Assembly (NCBI RefSeq): GCF_002407185.1
Contig: NZ_CP023563.1
Span: 2,108,001-2,172,000, forward strand
Origin: Brachybacterium vulturis
GTDB lineage: Bacteria > Actinomycetota > Actinomycetes > Actinomycetales > Dermabacteraceae
Reading direction: 5' to 3'
DNA length: 64,000 nucleotides
Below are positions 28,680 to 37,204 of this stretch, piece by piece; the first letter of the stretch is position 1, and each line of letters starts with the position of its first letter. A model generated the notes under the pieces. It saw only the letters and a program-made list of their open reading frames with translations. It was not told where the DNA came from and did no database searches. Made by a program: the position numbers and the translations under genes.

Positions 28680-31241
28680 TCACGGCCGGCTCGAGGCCTC
28701 CCCGACGTGCGTGATGGCCAGCACCGGTTCACCGCTCTCGTCGGTCGCCTCGAGGTCGAGCTCGGCCTCGATCGCCCAGTCATGGTTGCCCTCGGGGTCG
28801 GCGAACGCCTGGCGGATCCTCCACACCTTCGACTCCTCGGTGATCTGCAGCAGCTGCGGGGAGCGGGCCGGACCGTCGATGCCGACGTGGTCGTAGGTGT
28901 CGTAGTAGTCGTCCATCGCCGCGGCCCAGCGGGGCCGGTCCCAGCCGGAGTCGCCGTCGAGCTCCGCCAGACGCGCCTCCCGCTCGAAGGCGAAGTGCTC
29001 GATGCGCTGCCACATGGCGGCGCGCACCATCGTGCGCAGCACCTTCGTCTGTGCCGAGAGCCCCCGCGGGGTGCTGGGCCGGATCTCGGAGGCGCCGTCC
29101 TCCTCGAGCTCCTCCGGATGGGTGAGCGCCTCCCATTCGTCCAGCAGCGAGGAGTCGATGCCCCGCACCAGCACGCCGAGCCACTCGATCATGTCCTCGA
29201 GCCCCTCGGTGCGCAGGTCCTGGGGGATGGTGCGGCGCATCGCCTGGTAGGCATCGGAGAGATAGCGCAGCACGATGCCCTCGGAGCGCTGCAGGCCGTA
29301 GCGCTGCACGAACTCGCTGAAGGTCTGCCCCGTCTCGTAGATCTCGCGCACCACGGATTTGGGGGAGAGGTCGTCGGTCCGCACCCACGGCCGGGAGCGC
29401 GCATAGATCTCCAGCGCCCCCTCCAGATCCTCCGCGAGCGGCTTCGGCCAGGACACCTCGTCCAACCGCGCCATCCGCTCGGTGTACTCGACCCCGTCGG
29501 CCTTGAGCTCTCCCAGCAGCTCGCCCTTGGCGGCGTTCTGCTGTGCCAGCAGGATCTGGCGGGGGTCCTCGAGGATCGCCTCGATGATCGAGACGGTGTC
29601 CAGGGTGAGGGACCCGGACTCCTCGTCCAGGGAGTCGATCATCGCGATCGCGAAGGGCGCCAGCGGCTGGTTCATGGTGAAGTCCAGCTGCAGGTCCTCG
29701 ACCAGCGCGAACCGTCGGCCGAGGTGGTCCGGGCCCTCGAGCACGTCGATGATCTCCGCATCCCGCAGCCCGCGGAAGATCTCCACCGCGTCCTTGACCA
29801 GCGCGAGCTTCTGACCCGTCGTCTGATGGCTGGTCATGATCAGGTGCCGGCCGGAGGCGATCGCATCCCCCGGCCGCGAGATCAGGGCCAGCACCATGCC
29901 GGCGGTGATCTTCAGATGCGGCCGCAGCGATTCGGGGGCGTTCTCGACCAGCTTGGTCATGGTCGCCTCGGACCAGGAGATCGCGCCCTCGGGGACCCGG
30001 GGCTTGGGCTCCTTCTTGCGCTTCTTGGCATTGTTGGAGACCGTGCCGGCCTCCTCCCGCAGCCGATGCTTGGCCCGCTCCTTCTCGAACTCGATGGTCC
30101 AGGTCGGCGCCTGCACCACCACGTGACCGATGGTGTCGTACCCGGCGCGCCCCGCACGGCCCGCGATCTGGTGGAACTCCCGCGCGTTCAGCAGGCGCAT
30201 CCGCTTGCCGTCGAACTTCGCCAGCCCGGTCAGCAGCACGGTGCGGATCGGCACGTTGATGCCCACGCCGAGGGTGTCGGTGCCGCAGATGATCTTCAGC
30301 AGCCCGGACTGGGCGAGCTTCTCCACCAGGCGCCGGTACTTCGGGAGCATCCCGGCGTGATGCACACCGATGCCCTCGCGCACCAGGCGGGAGAGGATCT
30401 GGCCGAAGCCCTTGGAGAAGCGGAAGTCTCCGATGATCTCGCGGATCCGCTCCTTCTCCCCGGGGCCGAGGATCTTCTGGCCCTGCAGCGCCTGAGCCTG
30501 GTCGAGAGCATCCTTCTGGGTGAAGTGGACGATGTAGACGGGGGCATCGCGATCGGTGAGGATCGTCTGGATCGTCTCCGGCAGCGGCTCGAGGGACCAG
30601 CGGAAGTCCAGGGGCACGGGGCGCGGGGCGTCGTCGATGACGCTCACGTCCCGCTCGGTGCGCTCTTCGAGGTCGTCGACGAAGCGCGCGACGTCGCCCA
30701 GGGTCGCGCTCATCAGCACGAACTGGCAGTCGGGCAGCTCGACCAGCGGCACCTGCCAGGCCCAGCCGCGCTGCGGATCGCCGTAGTAGTGGAACTCGTC
30801 CATCACCGCCATGCCCACGTCGCTGCCCGGGCCGTCGCGCAGGGCATGGTTGGCGAAGATCTCGGCGGTGCACACGATGATCGGGGCGTCGTGGTTCACC
30901 GCCGAATCACCGGTCATCATGCCCACGTTCTCGGCCCCGAACTGGGAGACCAGGTCGAAGAACTTCTCGCTCACCAGCGCCTTGATCGGGGCCGTGTAGT
31001 ACGAGCGCTCCCCACGGGCCATCGCGGCGAAGAGCGCGGAGTACGCGATCGTGGTCTTCCCGGACCCGGTGGGAGTGGCGGCGATGACGTGGTCACCGGC
31101 CGCGATCGCCAGCAGCGCCTCCTCCTGGTGCGGGTACAGGGTGCGGCCGACGGACTCCTGGGCCTCGACGAAACCGTCGACGATCGCGTCCTGTCCGGCA
31201 TCGGCGGAGCTCTCGGGCAGGAACGGCATCAGGATCGACAT
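28680..31241 (-). CDS. DEAD/DEAH-box helicase, SKI2/Mtr4-like with DUF3516 C-terminal region (853 aa)
   Basis: Superfamily 2 helicase. Walker A ATPTGSGKTT (residues 55-64), DEFH box (148-151), SAT motif LMSATLGD, and QIAGRAGRAGYDTIG motif VI are all present. The DEFH variant and long C-terminal helical region (from about residue 430) fit actinobacterial proteins with DUF3516, related to RNA helicases of the Ski2/Mtr4 group. The substrate is probably structured RNA, but this is not shown. A basic patch, KKRKKEPKPRVPEG, is near residue 405. The ATG has CAGACT 6 nt upstream, like other leaderless starts here. Confidence 0.9.
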   Translation of the reverse strand: MSILMPFLPESSADAGQDAIVDGFVEAQESVGRTLYPHQEEALLAIAAGDHVIAATPTGSGKTTIAYSALFAAMARGERSYYTAPIKALVSEKFFDLVSQFGAENVGMMTGDSAVNHDAPIIVCTAEIFANHALRDGPGSDVGMAVMDEFHYYGDPQRGWAWQVPLVELPDCQFVLMSATLGDVARFVDDLEERTERDVSVIDDAPRPVPLDFRWSLEPLPETIQTILTDRDAPVYIVHFTQKDALDQAQALQGQKILGPGEKERIREIIGDFRFSKGFGQILSRLVREGIGVHHAGMLPKYRRLVEKLAQSGLLKIICGTDTLGVGINVPIRTVLLTGLAKFDGKRMRLLNAREFHQIAGRAGRAGYDTIGHVVVQAPTWTIEFEKERAKHRLREEAGTVSNNAKKRKKEPKPRVPEGAISWSEATMTKLVENAPESLRPHLKITAGMVLALISRPGDAIASGRHLIMTSHQTTGQKLALVKDAVEIFRGLRDAEIIDVLEGPDHLGRRFALVEDLQLDFTMNQPLAPFAIAMIDSLDEESGSLTLDTVSIIEAILEDPRQILLAQQNAAKGELLGELKADGVEYTERMARLDEVSWPKPLAEDLEGALEIYARSRPWVRTDDLSPKSVVREIYETGQTFSEFVQRYGLQRSEGIVLRYLSDAYQAMRRTIPQDLRTEGLEDMIEWLGVLVRGIDSSLLDEWEALTHPEELEEDGASEIRPSTPRGLSAQTKVLRTMVRAAMWQRIEHFAFEREARLAELDGDSGWDRPRWAAAMDDYYDTYDHVGIDGPARSPQLLQITEESKVWRIRQAFADPEGNHDWAIEAELDLEATDESGEPVLAITHVGEASSRP

Positions 31242-31262
31242 GCTCCCAGTCTGCCAGGGAGC

Positions 31263-32246
31263 TCAGCCGGTGCCGGACCCCCTGCGCACATCACGGCCCT
31301 TCGCAGCGAGCGGCGCGACCACCGTCAGCAGCCGCTCCCGCAGCGCGTCGGCCCTCCCGGCCAGCGCCCGCTGACGCCGCACGTACTCGGCCTTGCCCGC
31401 GGGCGTCTCGATCGGCACCACCCCAAAGCCGAGCGGACGCACGTCGTACGGGCTCGCCTCCATGTCCAGCACCCGCGTCTCGCGGGCGTGCTCGAAGCAG
31501 TCCAGCACGAGCGAGGAGGGCACCAGCGGCGTGAGCTTCATGGCCCACTTGTACAGATCCATCCCGACGTGGAGGCAGGCAGGATTGTCGTTGTCGACCT
31601 GTGCGGCGCGCGTGGGCTCGGACGCATTGCGGGGCGCGGCCGACGGGGTGAAGAACCGGAAGGCGTCGATGTGGGAGCACACCAGCTTCTCCCGCTCCAC
31701 CACCGCGTCGGTCTCCGCCGGGGAGAGCCGCAGCGGCAGGTCCTCGTGGCGCTGCTCGCCGTCGGGCACCCGGTGCACCATCGCCCACTCGTGCAGGCCG
31801 AAGCAGCCGAACTCGGGCCGCCGGTGCGTCAGCGAGGAGGCGGAGAGCAGTCGCGTCATGAAGTCCAGGGCCTCGCCGCGCTCGGCGAGGAATCGAGCGA
31901 TGTCCGCACGGCGCCGAACCACCGGGCCGGGATGGTCGTCGGAGGTGTCGAGGTACCAGGAGCGGCGTCCGGTCCCGTCGACGTCCGCGATCAGGCTCGT
32001 CCCGTCCCCGTCCTCGTCGGCCGCCGCGTCGTAGGCGATCTCCCAGCCCGGGTGCCAGCGGCGCAGCCGTGCGGCGGAGAAGGGGTAGTAGGTGAACAGG
32101 AAGTCCTCGACGGCATGCTTCTCACCCCGGGCCCTGCGCGCACGGTGGGTCGCCGTGAGGGCGTCGGCACGCTCCTGGTGCGCGCGGCGAGCGGTCGCGA
32201 CCTGTGCGACCGAGAGCACGCGCACCGGAGCGACGAGGGTCGACAT
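31263..32246 (-). CDS. 3-methyladenine DNA glycosylase homologue (actinobacterial type, 327 aa)
   Basis: Matches a conserved actinobacterial family annotated as 3-methyladenine DNA glycosylase. Marker motifs are HRARRARGEKHAVEDFLFTYYPFSAARLRRWHPG, FGCFGLHEWAMVHR, SHIDAFRFFTPSAAPRN, and CLHVGMDLYKWAMKLTPLVPSSLVLDCFEHA. I see no helix-hairpin-helix motif, so the enzyme assignment rests on family naming and the activity is unverified. ATG 32246 has AGGAGG 10 nt upstream; the frame extends to 32435 but overlaps the divergent gene. It lies upstream of the helicase on the same strand, 21 nt apart. Confidence 0.75.
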   Translation of the reverse strand: MSTLVAPVRVLSVAQVATARRAHQERADALTATHRARRARGEKHAVEDFLFTYYPFSAARLRRWHPGWEIAYDAAADEDGDGTSLIADVDGTGRRSWYLDTSDDHPGPVVRRRADIARFLAERGEALDFMTRLLSASSLTHRRPEFGCFGLHEWAMVHRVPDGEQRHEDLPLRLSPAETDAVVEREKLVCSHIDAFRFFTPSAAPRNASEPTRAAQVDNDNPACLHVGMDLYKWAMKLTPLVPSSLVLDCFEHARETRVLDMEASPYDVRPLGFGVVPIETPAGKAEYVRRQRALAGRADALRERLLTVVAPLAAKGRDVRRGSGTG

Positions 32247-32424
32247 GCTCACGGGACCTCCTGGCGTGCGGGGTGGAAGAGGGAGCCATTCTACGAGCCC
32301 CACGGTCCCTCCCCATGCGCTCGTCGTCCACATCGGGACGCGCCTCGTGGCCTCGGCCCACCGGCGGTTCCTAGCGTGGTCGTCATCGAGCGGCAGGGTG
32401 TCGCTGGTGGGGAGGGCGATCCAG

Positions 32425-32967
32425 ATGCCAGGCATCGACTACGACTGCGCCGGCTGCGGCCGCCGCCATGAGGGGGCGGACGGCACCGCGGCGAATCCCT
32501 GGCCCCTGATCGAGTTCGGCCGCCCCGAGGCGTTCCTGCGGATGAGCCCCTGGGAGCAGCTGATGCGCACCCGGTCCACGGACGAGCTGTGCCTGATCGA
32601 CAACGGCCGCTCGGTCGACTGCTTCCTGACGGGGTTCCTGTCCCTGGCCGTGCACGGGGGTGGGTCGCGGCTGATCTATGTGCCGTGGGTGCAGGTGGAG
32701 GAGAACGACTACCTCGATCTGGTGGAGCACTGGGAGCATCCGCGGTACCGCGGCGACTTCCGCGGCACGCTCGCCAGCGAGCTTCCCGGTCATGGGGACT
32801 CGCTGTCGGTGCCGGTGCGGGTGAGCGCCCCCGGTCGGCTGCCTCCGGTGATCACGCCGGAGGCGGGATGCGGGCATCCGCTGGTGGAGGAAGCACGCGA
32901 GGGCGTCAGCAGGCGGGAGGCCGAGCTGCGGATCCGTTCGATGCTGCTGGACGACCCGCAGCGGTGA
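32425..32967 (+). CDS. DUF2199 domain protein (180 aa)
   Basis: The N terminus CAGCGRRHEG resembles a half zinc ribbon (CxxC), followed by PWPLIEFGRPEAFLRM and LCLIDNGRSVDCFLTGFLSLAVHGGGSRLIYVPWVQVEENDYLDLVEHWEHPRYRGDFRGTLASELPGHGDSL. This order is characteristic of DUF2199, a family of unknown function. The conserved His/Cys near the C terminus (GCGHPLVEEAREG) is also typical. The ATG at 32425 has GGAGGG 8 nt upstream; the frame continues upstream to 32092 but overlaps the divergent glycosylase. No operon partner. Confidence 0.8.
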   Translation: MPGIDYDCAGCGRRHEGADGTAANPWPLIEFGRPEAFLRMSPWEQLMRTRSTDELCLIDNGRSVDCFLTGFLSLAVHGGGSRLIYVPWVQVEENDYLDLVEHWEHPRYRGDFRGTLASELPGHGDSLSVPVRVSAPGRLPPVITPEAGCGHPLVEEAREGVSRREAELRIRSMLLDDPQR

Positions 32968-33012
32968 GGTCGCCGCGCGCTCTGCTCTCGTCGAACGCCG
33001 AGGTGGCCCGGT

Positions 33013-33129
33013 CTGCTCCGACAGCAGCTCGCGCACCCGAGGGATCACCTCGGTGCCGTACAGCCGGATCGATTCCATCAGCTGCGAGTGCGGCATGGGC
33101 CCGCCGGTGGGTGGAGGTGCCGTCTCGTC
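33013..33129 (-). pseudogene. C-terminal remnant of a luciferase-like (LLM) flavin oxidoreductase
   Basis: On the minus strand, GGPMPHSQLMESIRLYGTEVI followed by PRVRELLSEQ reads like the C-terminal helix of luciferase-like monooxygenases, which commonly end PHEQVMRSIELFGTEVIPRVRE. The preceding barrel is absent: the next upstream gene ends at 33169, only 40 nt away. The frame also runs on past the usual end of the protein. It is best read as the decayed tail of a deleted gene. The match is by recollection of the family, not by search. Confidence 0.55.
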
Positions 33130-33168
33130 GTCGGCACCGCCGGGATCAGGATCGCCGGCGAGCCGGGA

Positions 33169-33864
33169 TCAGAGCGCCCCGTGCAGCCAGCGGCGGTGGG
33201 TGTCGATCGCGGCGCGCGCAGGGCGCGCGGGCTGCAGCAGGTCCGGGCCGTTCTCGAACGTTGATTCCCCGCGGTACAGCGCGAAGCGGGAGCCCGTCAG
33301 CGCGCTCGTCACGCGCCTGCCGTCCCTGGCGACGATGACGACGGCGCCCCGGTTCATCACCGAGCGATCGATCGCGATGACCGCCACCTCGGGCCAGTCG
33401 AGGCGACGTGTGGAGAGATATCCGCGCACCTCCATCCCCGCGGTGGTCACCCGGAAGGCGGGGCGCAGCAGCAGGCCGACCGCGCCGCCGAGCACGATGA
33501 GCAGCATCAGGGCGACGGCTGCGAGGAGGAGGTGCGGCCGCTGCGGGACCAGCAGGGCCAGGAGCGCCGTGCTCACCTCCTCCCAGCCTCCCGAGACGAG
33601 GCTCCGGGCGTCGCCACCCTCGCCGACGTGCTCGTCGTCCTCCTCGAGCAGGCTCCGCAGGGCGCGCAGGGCGGACTCCAGGTCCTGGATCAGGAAATGA
33701 TGCAGACCGTCCGCGGAGACCTGTTCCTGGAGCACGGATCCGTCGACGTCGGCGTAGAAGATCACGGTGAGCCCGCGCGGATCGCTCTCGCGGCCGACGG
33801 TGAGGCGCCGCCGGGAGCATGCTCGTCGCGCGATGATGCCGGTCACGACCAGACCTGCTCGCAC
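33169..33864 (-). CDS. PH-domain membrane protein (231 aa)
   Basis: One strong membrane segment (LLLAAVALMLLIVLGGAVGLLL, about residues 112-133) is followed by a bacterial PH-like domain (RPAFRVTTAGMEVRGYLSTRRLDWPEVAVIAID...GAVVIVARDGRRVTSAL). The N-terminal ~110 residues are soluble and acidic in part (LEEDDEHVGEGGD) and unlike known domains. The family resembles actinobacterial low-molecular-weight antigen 6 / bPH_6 proteins. GTG start at 33864 with a moderate GAAGG site. Function unknown. It probably forms a unit with the 58-aa gene 132 nt upstream. Confidence 0.75.
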   Translation of the reverse strand: MRAGLVVTGIIARRACSRRRLTVGRESDPRGLTVIFYADVDGSVLQEQVSADGLHHFLIQDLESALRALRSLLEEDDEHVGEGGDARSLVSGGWEEVSTALLALLVPQRPHLLLAAVALMLLIVLGGAVGLLLRPAFRVTTAGMEVRGYLSTRRLDWPEVAVIAIDRSVMNRGAVVIVARDGRRVTSALTGSRFALYRGESTFENGPDLLQPARPARAAIDTHRRWLHGAL

Positions 33865-33996
33865 GGCGGAGCCTTCGCCGATCCGGGCACGCCTCTCGCG
33901 CGGGGCGAGGGCCGCTTCGGGCGCCGTGAGCCAACGGGCACGGAGGGACCGCGCCCCGGAGAGGACTGCCTCCTCCAGGCCATAGCCCGGAACCCT

Positions 33997-34173
33997 TTAC
34001 CGCAGTCCGTCGATCCAGGGGTGTCTCTCACCCGATCGATCGGGCCCGGTCAGTGCGAGCAGCTCCTCATCGGTCAGGGTCGTCAGCAGGCGTGGCGTCG
34101 AGGCCAGGTCGCTGGCGAGCGCCTCCGCAGCCAGCAGCGAGCGCTCGTGCTCAGAGATCTGAGAGGTCGTCAT
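33997..34173 (-). CDS. Small hypothetical protein (58 aa)
   Basis: A short ORF starting MTTSQISEHERSLLAAEALA and ending HPWIDGLR, with TAA at 33997. GGGGAG lies 7 nt before the ATG (34173), and third positions are GC-rich. The protein is helical and acidic with a TLTDEELLALTG motif, no signal, no cysteines. It fills most of an otherwise empty 440-bp gap between the PH-domain gene and the FAH-family gene. The family is not recognised. The spacer 33865-33996 shows nothing else. Confidence 0.55.
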   Translation of the reverse strand: MTTSQISEHERSLLAAEALASDLASTPRLLTTLTDEELLALTGPDRSGERHPWIDGLR

Positions 34174-34293
34174 GCGCTGCTCCCCTGACTATGGACGGTG
34201 CAGCGATCGTATCGAGGTGGAATGCGGACGTGCACGCAGTGATGCGTCGCGGTGCGGGATGTCGGTGCGGGACGTCGCGGCCGGGCGACGACC

Positions 34294-34299
34294 TAGACT
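34294..34299 (+). promoter_or_regulatory. -10 box TAGACT for leaderless FAH gene
   Basis: TAGACT ends 7 nt before the ATG at 34307 and there is no Shine-Dalgarno sequence. This fixes the start at 34307 rather than the upstream in-frame ATG at 34172. Confidence 0.6.
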
Positions 34300-34306
34300 G
34301 GCGCGC

Positions 34307-35083
34307 ATGCGCATCGCTCGATTCACCACCGGTGACGATCCCATGTACGGCATCGTCCAGCCCAAGGACGGCCAGGACATGGTCTACGGGATCACCGGCG
34401 ACCCCCTGTACACAGAGATCCGCCCCACGGGCACCATCGTGCCGCTTCAGGACGTGCGCCTGCTGGCCCCCGTCATCCCCCGCTCGAAGGTGGTCTGTGT
34501 CGGCAAGAACTATGCCGCCCACGCCGCCGAGATGGGGGACGAGCTGCCCGAGCAGGCACTGTTCTTCCTCAAGCCCAACACCGCCGTCGTCGGACCGGGT
34601 GACCCGGTCGTGATGCCCGCCTACTCCGAGGAGGTCAGCCTCGAGGCGGAGCTCGCCGTGGTCATCAAGCAGATGACCAAGGACGTCACCCCCGAGCAGG
34701 TCGCGGACCATGTGCTCGGGTACACCTGTGCCAACGACCTCACCGCCCGGGATGCCCAGCGTGCGGAGAATCAGTGGTTCCGCGCGAAGGCCTTCGACAC
34801 CTCCTGCCCGATCGGGCCCTGGATCGAGACCGATCTGGACCCTGCGTCCCTCGCGATCTCCAGCACCGTCGATGGCGAGAGGGCACAGCAGGGCTCCACG
34901 GCGGACATGGTCCGCTCCGTCGCCGAGCTGATCGCCGAGATCTCCTCCGTCGTCACTCTGCTGCCCGGCGACCTGGTGCTCACCGGCACTCCCGCCGGCG
35001 TTCGCACCGTCCCCGCCGGCTCCACCGTCGATATCACGATCGAGGGCATCGGCACGCTGTCGAACCCCATCGTGCGCCGCTGA
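34307..35083 (+). CDS. Fumarylacetoacetate hydrolase family protein (258 aa)
   Basis: FAH-fold metal-dependent hydrolase, isomerase or decarboxylase. The core begins [17 protein letters not shown]; metal-site and active-site motifs are [42 protein letters not shown] and [24 protein letters not shown] closes the fold. Such proteins act on acylpyruvates or catechol ring-cleavage products, or as oxaloacetate decarboxylase; the substrate cannot be told. The gene sits directly before gltX (46 nt), a neighbourhood common in actinobacteria without known functional link. Confidence 0.88.
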   Translation: MRIARFTTGDDPMYGIVQPKDGQDMVYGITGDPLYTEIRPTGTIVPLQDVRLLAPVIPRSKVVCVGKNYAAHAAEMGDELPEQALFFLKPNTAVVGPGDPVVMPAYSEEVSLEAELAVVIKQMTKDVTPEQVADHVLGYTCANDLTARDAQRAENQWFRAKAFDTSCPIGPWIETDLDPASLAISSTVDGERAQQGSTADMVRSVAELIAEISSVVTLLPGDLVLTGTPAGVRTVPAGSTVDITIEGIGTLSNPIVRR

Positions 35084-35129
35084 GCGGCATGCCGCCCCCA
35101 CCCTCCCGACCAGTCCAGGAGTCCCCCGC

Positions 35130-36650
35130 GTGAGCACCGTCCCCGCCCCGAGCCCCACCCCGACCGATGAGGTCCGGGTCCGTTTCTGCCCCAGCCCCAC
35201 CGGCACCCCGCATGTGGGCATGGTGCGCACCGCCCTGTTCAACTGGGCGCACGCCCGCCACCACGGCGGCAAGCTGATCTTCCGGATCGAGGACACCGAC
35301 GCCGCCCGCGACAGCGAGGAGTCCTACCTTCAGCTGCTCGACGCGATGCGCTGGCTCGGCATCGACTGGGACGAGGGCGTCGAGGTGGGGGGACCGGACG
35401 GCCCGTATCGCCAGTCCCAGCGCGGGGACATCTATCAGGGTGTGATCGAGCAGCTCAAGACCTCCGGCCACATCTACGAGTCCTTCTCCACCGCGGAGGA
35501 GATCGTCGAGCGGCACCGGGCGGCGGGCCGTGACCCGCAGCTGGGCTACGACGGCTACGACCGCGAGCTCACCGAGGAGCAGAAGGCCGCCTTCCGCGCG
35601 GAAGGGCGCGAACCCACCTGGCGCCTGCGGATGCCCCAGGAGGACCTCACCTTCACCGACATGGTGCGCGGCGAGATCACCTTCCGGGCCGGTTCCACCC
35701 CGGACTTCGTGGTGGTGCGCGCCAACGGGAAGCCGCTCTACACGCTGGTGAACCCGATCGATGATGCCCTCATGCGGATCACGCACGTGCTGCGCGGCGA
35801 GGACATCCTGTCCTCCACCCCGCGGCAGATCGCCCTGTACCGGGCGCTGATCGAGATCGGCGTCGCCGAGCGGGTCCCGGAGTTCGGCCATCTGCCGTAC
35901 GTGATGGGGGAGGGGAACAAGAAGCTCTCCAAGCGCGATCCGCAGGCCAACCTGTTCCACTACCGGGACCAGGGCTTCACCCCCGAGGGCATGGTCAACT
36001 ACCTCGCACTGCTGGGCTGGGGCTTCAGCGCCGACGAGGACATCTTCAGCCGCGAGCAGCTCGTCGAGCGCTTCGACGCCTCGGACGTGAATCCGAACCC
36101 GGCCCGCGTGGATCTCAAGAAGGCCACCGCGATCAACGCCGACCACATCCGGCTGCTGCCGGAGGCGGAGCTCGCCGAGCGACTGCTCCCGTACCTCCAG
36201 GCCGGAGGGGTGCTGGGAGAGCAGATCACCGAGGGGCAGCGGGCGCTGGTCGCTGCGGCCACCCCGCTGGTGCGGACCCGCATGAACCTGCTCGGCGAGG
36301 CGCCGGACCTGATGGGCTTCCTGTTCATCGCCGATGAGGACCTGGTGGTCCAGGACGAGGCGCTGAAGAAGCTCGGTGATGATCCGGTCGCCGTGCTCGA
36401 CCGGGCGATCACCGAGATCGATGCGGTCCCCGAGGACTCCTTCGCCGCCGCCGCGCTCGAGGAGGTGCTCCGGGCGGCGATCATCGAGGAGATGGGCATC
36501 AAGCCGCGTCTGGCCTTCGGGCCGCTGCGCAGCGCGATCTCGGGCCGCCGGATCTCCCCGCCGCTGTTCGAGTCGATGGAGCTGCTGGGCAGGGCCTCGA
36601 GCCTGGCTCGCCTGCGCTCCCTGCGCGACCGTCTCGCCGCGGAGGTCTGA
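35130..36650 (+). CDS. gltX: Glutamyl-tRNA synthetase (506 aa)
   Basis: Class I synthetase. HIGH-type signature: [30 protein letters not shown] (about residues 12-41). KMSKS-type: [10 protein letters not shown]. The C-terminal anticodon-binding domain extends past residue 330. GTG start at 35130 with AGGAG 8 nt upstream. With gatCAB at the other end of the window and tRNA-Gln(CTG) plus tRNA-Glu(CTC) directly downstream, it is probably non-discriminating, charging both tRNAs with Glu. Absence of glnS would confirm this but cannot be judged from the window. Confidence 0.97.
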   Translation: MSTVPAPSPTPTDEVRVRFCPSPTGTPHVGMVRTALFNWAHARHHGGKLIFRIEDTDAARDSEESYLQLLDAMRWLGIDWDEGVEVGGPDGPYRQSQRGDIYQGVIEQLKTSGHIYESFSTAEEIVERHRAAGRDPQLGYDGYDRELTEEQKAAFRAEGREPTWRLRMPQEDLTFTDMVRGEITFRAGSTPDFVVVRANGKPLYTLVNPIDDALMRITHVLRGEDILSSTPRQIALYRALIEIGVAERVPEFGHLPYVMGEGNKKLSKRDPQANLFHYRDQGFTPEGMVNYLALLGWGFSADEDIFSREQLVERFDASDVNPNPARVDLKKATAINADHIRLLPEAELAERLLPYLQAGGVLGEQITEGQRALVAAATPLVRTRMNLLGEAPDLMGFLFIADEDLVVQDEALKKLGDDPVAVLDRAITEIDAVPEDSFAAAALEEVLRAAIIEEMGIKPRLAFGPLRSAISGRRISPPLFESMELLGRASSLARLRSLRDRLAAEV

Positions 36651-36660
36651 GCCGCTGGGC

Positions 36661-36690
36661 GCTGTGGGGCGGGGTGCTCAGCCTCACAGC
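36661..36690 (+). terminator. gltX terminator hairpin
   Basis: GCTGTGGGG (36661-36669) pairs with CCTCACAGC (36682-36690), 9 bp with one G-T pair, 10 nt after the gltX stop. Confidence 0.55.
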
Positions 36691-36709
36691 GTCATCGGCC
36701 CTTCTCGCT

Positions 36710-36738
36710 TTGTCATGTCGAGGAGGACCCGGTAGAGT
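36710..36738 (+). promoter_or_regulatory. tRNA operon promoter TTGTCA-N17-TAGAGT
   Basis: A near-consensus -35 (36710-36715) and -10 (36733-36738) with ideal 17-bp spacing, 95 nt upstream of tRNA-Gln. It is the best sigma-70-type promoter by eye in the window, as expected for stable RNA. Confidence 0.75.
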
Positions 36739-36832
36739 CTTACCTCGGTACGGCAAGGAAGTTCGGCCCGGAAAGTCCCCGGAATCCACTCGGGACACTG
36801 AACGGGAAGAGCGGAAAAACGTGCTCTCACCA

Positions 36833-36904
36833 TGGGGTATGGTGTAATTGGCAACACAGCGGTTTCTGGTACCGTCGTTCTAGGTTCGAGTCCTGGTACC
36901 CCAG
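36833..36904 (+). tRNA. tRNA-Gln (anticodon CTG)
   Basis: A 72-nt cloverleaf. The acceptor TGGGGTA pairs with TACCCCA, the anticodon loop reads TTCTGGT with CTG, and the T arm is CTAGG-TTCGAGT-CCTGG. The discriminator is G and CCA is not encoded. First gene of a three-tRNA cluster behind gltX. Confidence 0.95.
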
Positions 36905-36939
36905 CGCTTCGCGGCGTCCTCGGATGTCGCGCAGTCCGC

Positions 36940-37012
36940 GCCCCGTTCGTCTAGCGGCCCAGGACGCCGCCCTCTCACGGCGGTAACACCGGTTCAAATC
37001 CGGTACGGGGTA
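36940..37012 (+). tRNA. tRNA-Glu (anticodon CTC), copy 1
   Basis: A 73-nt cloverleaf with anticodon loop CTCTCAC and stem CCGCC/GGCGG. The acceptor GCCCCGT pairs with ACGGGGT including a terminal G-T pair, which I recall in other actinobacterial tRNA-Glu genes. The T loop is TTCAAAT, the discriminator is A, and CCA is not encoded. Confidence 0.95.
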
Positions 37013-37040
37013 CGATGCGAGATCTCACGGTCTCGCTCCG

Positions 37041-37113
37041 GCCCCGTTCGTCTAGCGGCCTAGGACGTCGCCCTCTCACGGCGGTAACACCGGTTCAAAT
37101 CCGGTACGGGGTA
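37041..37113 (+). tRNA. tRNA-Glu (anticodon CTC), copy 2
   Basis: Identical to copy 1 except two C-to-T changes: position 21 in the D loop (37061) and position 28 at the foot of the anticodon stem (37068), where a C-G pair becomes a T-G wobble. A recent tandem duplicate, 28 nt after copy 1. Confidence 0.95.
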
Positions 37114-37122
37114 CGAATGAGG

Positions 37123-37146
37123 AGCCGGCACCTTCGGGTGTCGGCT
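37123..37146 (+). terminator. tRNA operon terminator
   Basis: AGCCGGCACC (37123-37132) and GGTGTCGGCT (37137-37146) form a 10-bp stem with one G-T pair and a TTCG tetraloop, followed by TCTTCT. It starts 9 nt after the second tRNA-Glu. Confidence 0.85.
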
Positions 37147-37192
37147 TCTTCTGCATTCCGCTGTTATCCGGGCACCGTCGCACGTCACGGAG

Positions 37193-37198
37193 TATCGT
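37193..37198 (+). promoter_or_regulatory. -10 box TATCGT for leaderless universal stress gene
   Basis: TATCGT ends 6 nt before the ATG at 37205; no ribosome-binding site is present between them. Confidence 0.5.
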
Positions 37199-37204
37199 CG
37201 TGAC

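Noticed and set aside
28199..28783. Minus-strand ORF with LISTCG repeats over the VEINPQ gene
   Set aside because: It is the complement of the VEINPQ repeat. The plus strand has signal peptide, promoter and ribosome site, and the synonymous-only variation supports the plus frame.
28707..32471. A 1254-residue open frame on the plus strand
   Set aside because: It is antisense to the helicase and glycosylase genes, whose motifs are clear. The translation is low-complexity (Gly, Arg, His, Gln), typical of a GC-rich shadow frame.
36940..37113. tRNA-Glu duplication as an integration (att) scar
   Set aside because: The two copies are complete tRNAs only 28 nt apart, with no integrase or foreign DNA between or beside them; simple tandem duplication explains it.
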